Source: Collinsella sp. (GTDB lineage: Bacteria > Actinomycetota > Coriobacteriia > Coriobacteriales > Coriobacteriaceae). Taken from it: a DNA stretch of 5,635 bases. The position numbers and the translations under genes were made by a program. Below are positions 3,869 through 5,635 of the stretch, in pieces; the stretch's first letter is position 1, and each line of letters starts with the position of its first letter. The stretch covers positions 1 to 5,635 of the forward strand of contig JAUMNV010000184.1 of the NCBI GenBank assembly GCA_031295725.1, given 5' to 3'. The notes under the pieces were generated by a model. The model had not been told where the DNA came from. It did not search any database and saw nothing but the letters and a program-made list of their open reading frames with translations.

Positions 3869-5539
3869 CTACTCTTTATGGCTGCCACCTCCCCGTTTGA
3901 CCAGGAGCGCGACCACGATGAGCGCGGCTCCGGCGACCGCTGCGGCGGCCGCGGCGTACATTGCCATATCGCCAGTCGAGGGCATAAAGCCTCCGGTGGT
4001 AATGCTAGGGGGTGTGCCGGTGGGCGTGTTGATGAGCGACGCCTCCAGGCTGCCCGTCGACCCGTCCGCGCTGTCGGCGCGCAGGGGCGACTCGGCCGTG
4101 ATGGTGAGCTTGGGCCTGGCGGCGGCCACCTGGTCGACGTCCAGGCCCTCGGCCTTGACCGTCACGGAGCGCGTGCCCTCGAAGGCGGTGTAGCCCTTGG
4201 GCGCCTTGAGCTCGCGGACCTCCAGCTTGCCCGAGTCCACGCCCGAGACGGTCACGCGGCCGTCCTCGCCCGTGGTGACGGTGGCCTTGCCCTCCGCACC
4301 CCACGTGCCGTCGGCCGCCAGCGTGCGGCCGCGGTCGTCGGCGATGCTCAGGACCGCCCCGGCAAGCGGCTTGTCGCCGTCGCTGCCGCGCTTGGTGAGC
4401 GCGAGATCCCAGGTGTAGGCGCACGCGTCGTCGCTCGGCGTGCGGGTGAAGCCGGCGTCGCCGGACTGGTCGGCAAAGGGAGAGCGCGGGTAGCGCAGAT
4501 AGACCTCGTTGGGGTTGCCCTTCGCGATGCCGTGGTTGCACGCGCTGCTGAGCGGCGCGTTGTACACGGCGACCACGCGGGCGCCCGCGGTGAAGGCATC
4601 GGCCCCGCCGAGCGCGGCGATGAGGTCGCCGGTGCGCACGGTGAAGGTCTTGCCGTCGGCCGCTACCTTGGTGGCGCACTGGGCCGTGATGTCGGTCCAA
4701 CCCTTCACGGGCTCGGTGCCGGCGCGGCCGTCCTTGCCGGCCGAGACGGCGTCGAAGCCGCCGTCCGCGCCCGCCGCCACGTACACGCGCATGCTCGCGG
4801 CCACCTTGGAGGGGTCGAGCCCCGCGCTCATGGTGTCGACGAACCGCACCGTATAGGTGTCGTAGGCCGTGAGGCCCGCCGGGACCGTGGCAGAGAGGCG
4901 CCAGTACAGGTCGTCGGCGACCGTGGCGTCGGCGGCCTTCTGCCAGGCGGCGGTGCTGTCCTCCAGCACGTGCTTGGCGACCTTGGGCGTCGCGGCCTTG
5001 GGCTTGACGGTGACGGCGCTGCCGCCGACCAGGGCCATGATCGGCGCGGTGCCGGCCTCGCCTTGGGCGATGGCGTCGTCTTTGGCGACGATGAGCCAGT
5101 AGCCGCAGGGCAGCTCGGCCGTCGTGCCCGCGTTAAGGCCCACGGAGGCGGCGCCAGAGCTCTGGAGGGAACGAGCGAGCTGTGCGCTCAGCGCGCTCGT
5201 AAGGTGAGAATCGGTGTTGAGCCACTCGGCAGCTTCCCGCGCGGTGGTCTTGGAATTGGGCATACCGGCGCTGTGCAGCACAGGCAGGACGGCGTCGCGC
5301 GCGGCGTCGCTTGCCCAGGCGAGGTCGGTGGCGATCTTGGCGTCGCTGTCGCCGTCGACGACGTTGGCGCTAAAGATCTGGTAGGCGTCGTAGCTGCTCG
5401 CCACGGTGCCGCTCACCGTGATGGAACCGGTCGAGGTCGGCGCGGCCTGCGCGGAAGCGGGGAACACAACCGCGCAGGTGCCGATCAGGAGGGTAAGCAG
5501 CGCAAACAAGATCGGGAAGGAGCAAACTTTCTTATTCAC
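3869..5539 (-). CDS. MPSTG-anchored isopeptide-type fimbrial protein (second pilin)
   Basis: This is a 556-aa secreted pilin, homologous in layout to the LPLTG pilin. The signal peptide is 1-32 (ending ASAQA). D1 has AYQIF (52-56), CGYWLIVAKDD (145-155) and APIMALVGG (165-173). VKPK (178-181, Lys181) resembles the pilin motif VYPK. D2 starts PKVAKHV (185-191, Lys189) and ends NPNEVYLRYPRSP (342-354), where the usual NNP asparagine is replaced. A CnaB-like D3 has LALTK (Lys383), the E-box VRELKAPKGY (Glu443) and LINTP (Asn504). The sorting signal is MPSTG (519-523), then an Ala-rich helix (about 527-547) and tail KRGGGSHKE. Start is GTG at 5539: GGGAGG lies 8 bases upstream and the signal peptide follows at once. 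It overlaps the upstream gene by 8 bases, suggesting translational coupling. Four Cys (145, 288, 334, 373) lie in the secreted part. GC is markedly higher than in the LPLTG pilin. It could be a minor or basal pilin or an alternative backbone. Confidence 0.88.
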   Translation of the reverse strand: MNKKVCSFPILFALLTLLIGTCAVVFPASAQAAPTSTGSITVSGTVASSYDAYQIFSANVVDGDSDAKIATDLAWASDAARDAVLPVLHSAGMPNSKTTAREAAEWLNTDSHLTSALSAQLARSLQSSGAASVGLNAGTTAELPCGYWLIVAKDDAIAQGEAGTAPIMALVGGSAVTVKPKAATPKVAKHVLEDSTAAWQKAADATVADDLYWRLSATVPAGLTAYDTYTVRFVDTMSAGLDPSKVAASMRVYVAAGADGGFDAVSAGKDGRAGTEPVKGWTDITAQCATKVAADGKTFTVRTGDLIAALGGADAFTAGARVVAVYNAPLSSACNHGIAKGNPNEVYLRYPRSPFADQSGDAGFTRTPSDDACAYTWDLALTKRGSDGDKPLAGAVLSIADDRGRTLAADGTWGAEGKATVTTGEDGRVTVSGVDSGKLEVRELKAPKGYTAFEGTRSVTVKAEGLDVDQVAAARPKLTITAESPLRADSADGSTGSLEASLINTPTGTPPSITTGGFMPSTGDMAMYAAAAAAVAGAALIVVALLVKRGGGSHKE

Positions 5540-5635
5540 GACGCTTACCTCCCTTCGCATTCGCCTTGCGACGAATGTGCATCCAGGCCGCAGCAGCGCA
5601 AAGCACCGCCGCGCCGGCAAGGTACGTCAGAGTGA
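5532..5635 (-). CDS. C-terminal end of a cell-wall-anchored pilus protein (partial)
   Basis: Only the last 33 residues are inside the window. They form a hydrophobic Ala-rich helix, from TLTYLAGAAV through LCAAAAW, then a basic tail IRRKANAKGGKRRE and stop TAA (5534-5532). This is the usual end of an LPXTG sorting signal; the motif itself would lie just upstream, outside the window. The stop overlaps the GTG start of the MPSTG pilin by 8 bases, so the two are co-transcribed and probably coupled. By operon order it is likely the tip or adhesin pilin, but nothing visible proves this. Confidence 0.7.
   Translation of the reverse strand, partial: TLTYLAGAAVLCAAAAWMHIRRKANAKGGKRRE
5548..5553 (-). 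promoter_or_regulatory. Ribosome binding site of the MPSTG pilin
   Basis: The minus strand reads GGGAGG with 8 bases to GTG. It decides the non-ATG start at 5539; the ATG seven codons earlier has no such site, and its first codons overlap this motif. The site lies within the end of the upstream coding sequence. Confidence 0.8.

Noticed and set aside
3878..5635. 585-codon open frame on the plus strand opposite the MPSTG pilin
   Set aside because: It is exactly antisense to a well-supported pilin in high-GC sequence, where long empty frames are expected. The product is Gly/Arg/Ala/Val-rich without domains, and no ribosome site is seen.

Overview
This is a sortase-assembled pilus locus from a Gram-positive actinobacterium. 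The gene style fits the Coriobacteriia (Collinsella/Olsenella-like): moderately high GC, strong GGAGG ribosome sites, 'isopeptide-forming' fimbrial proteins and a class C sortase. The genus is inferred from family resemblance; no 16S or other marker is present. All recognisable protein genes lie on the minus strand, so transcription runs from high to low coordinates.

Layout in transcription order: (1) 5635-5532, the last 33 residues of a cell-wall-anchored protein, a membrane segment plus basic tail, probably a tip or adhesin pilin whose sorting motif lies outside the window. (2) 5539-3869, a 556-aa pilin with the sorting motif MPSTG, overlapping the previous gene by 8 bases. (3) After a 108-base gap with a small hairpin, 3760-2048, a 570-aa pilin with the sorting motif LPLTG. 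A strong leftward terminator follows at 1947-1909. (4) 1861-961, two tandem copies (about 90% identical, offset 480-483 bases) of a compact unit. (5) 846-1, a class C pilin sortase with His179, Cys241 and Arg250, cut by the window edge before its C-terminus.

The sortase would join the pilins covalently by attacking the LPLTG/MPSTG motifs and transferring them to a lysine of the next subunit. The pilins carry D1, D2 and CnaB-like D3 regions typical of proteins rigidified by intramolecular Lys-Asn bonds.

The most unusual part is the 1.2-kb stretch between the LPLTG pilin and the sortase. Each of its two units holds, on the minus strand, a 49/50-aa protein made of one membrane helix and a very basic tail, preceded by a perfect GGAGGT and a highly conserved leader. 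On the plus strand, converging on it, each unit holds a probable structured RNA of about 100 nt ending at a Rho-independent terminator that abuts the small gene's stop codon. This looks like a duplicated type I toxin-antitoxin-like cassette. I recognise no named family for it. Toxicity, antisense action and any link to pilus control are inference.
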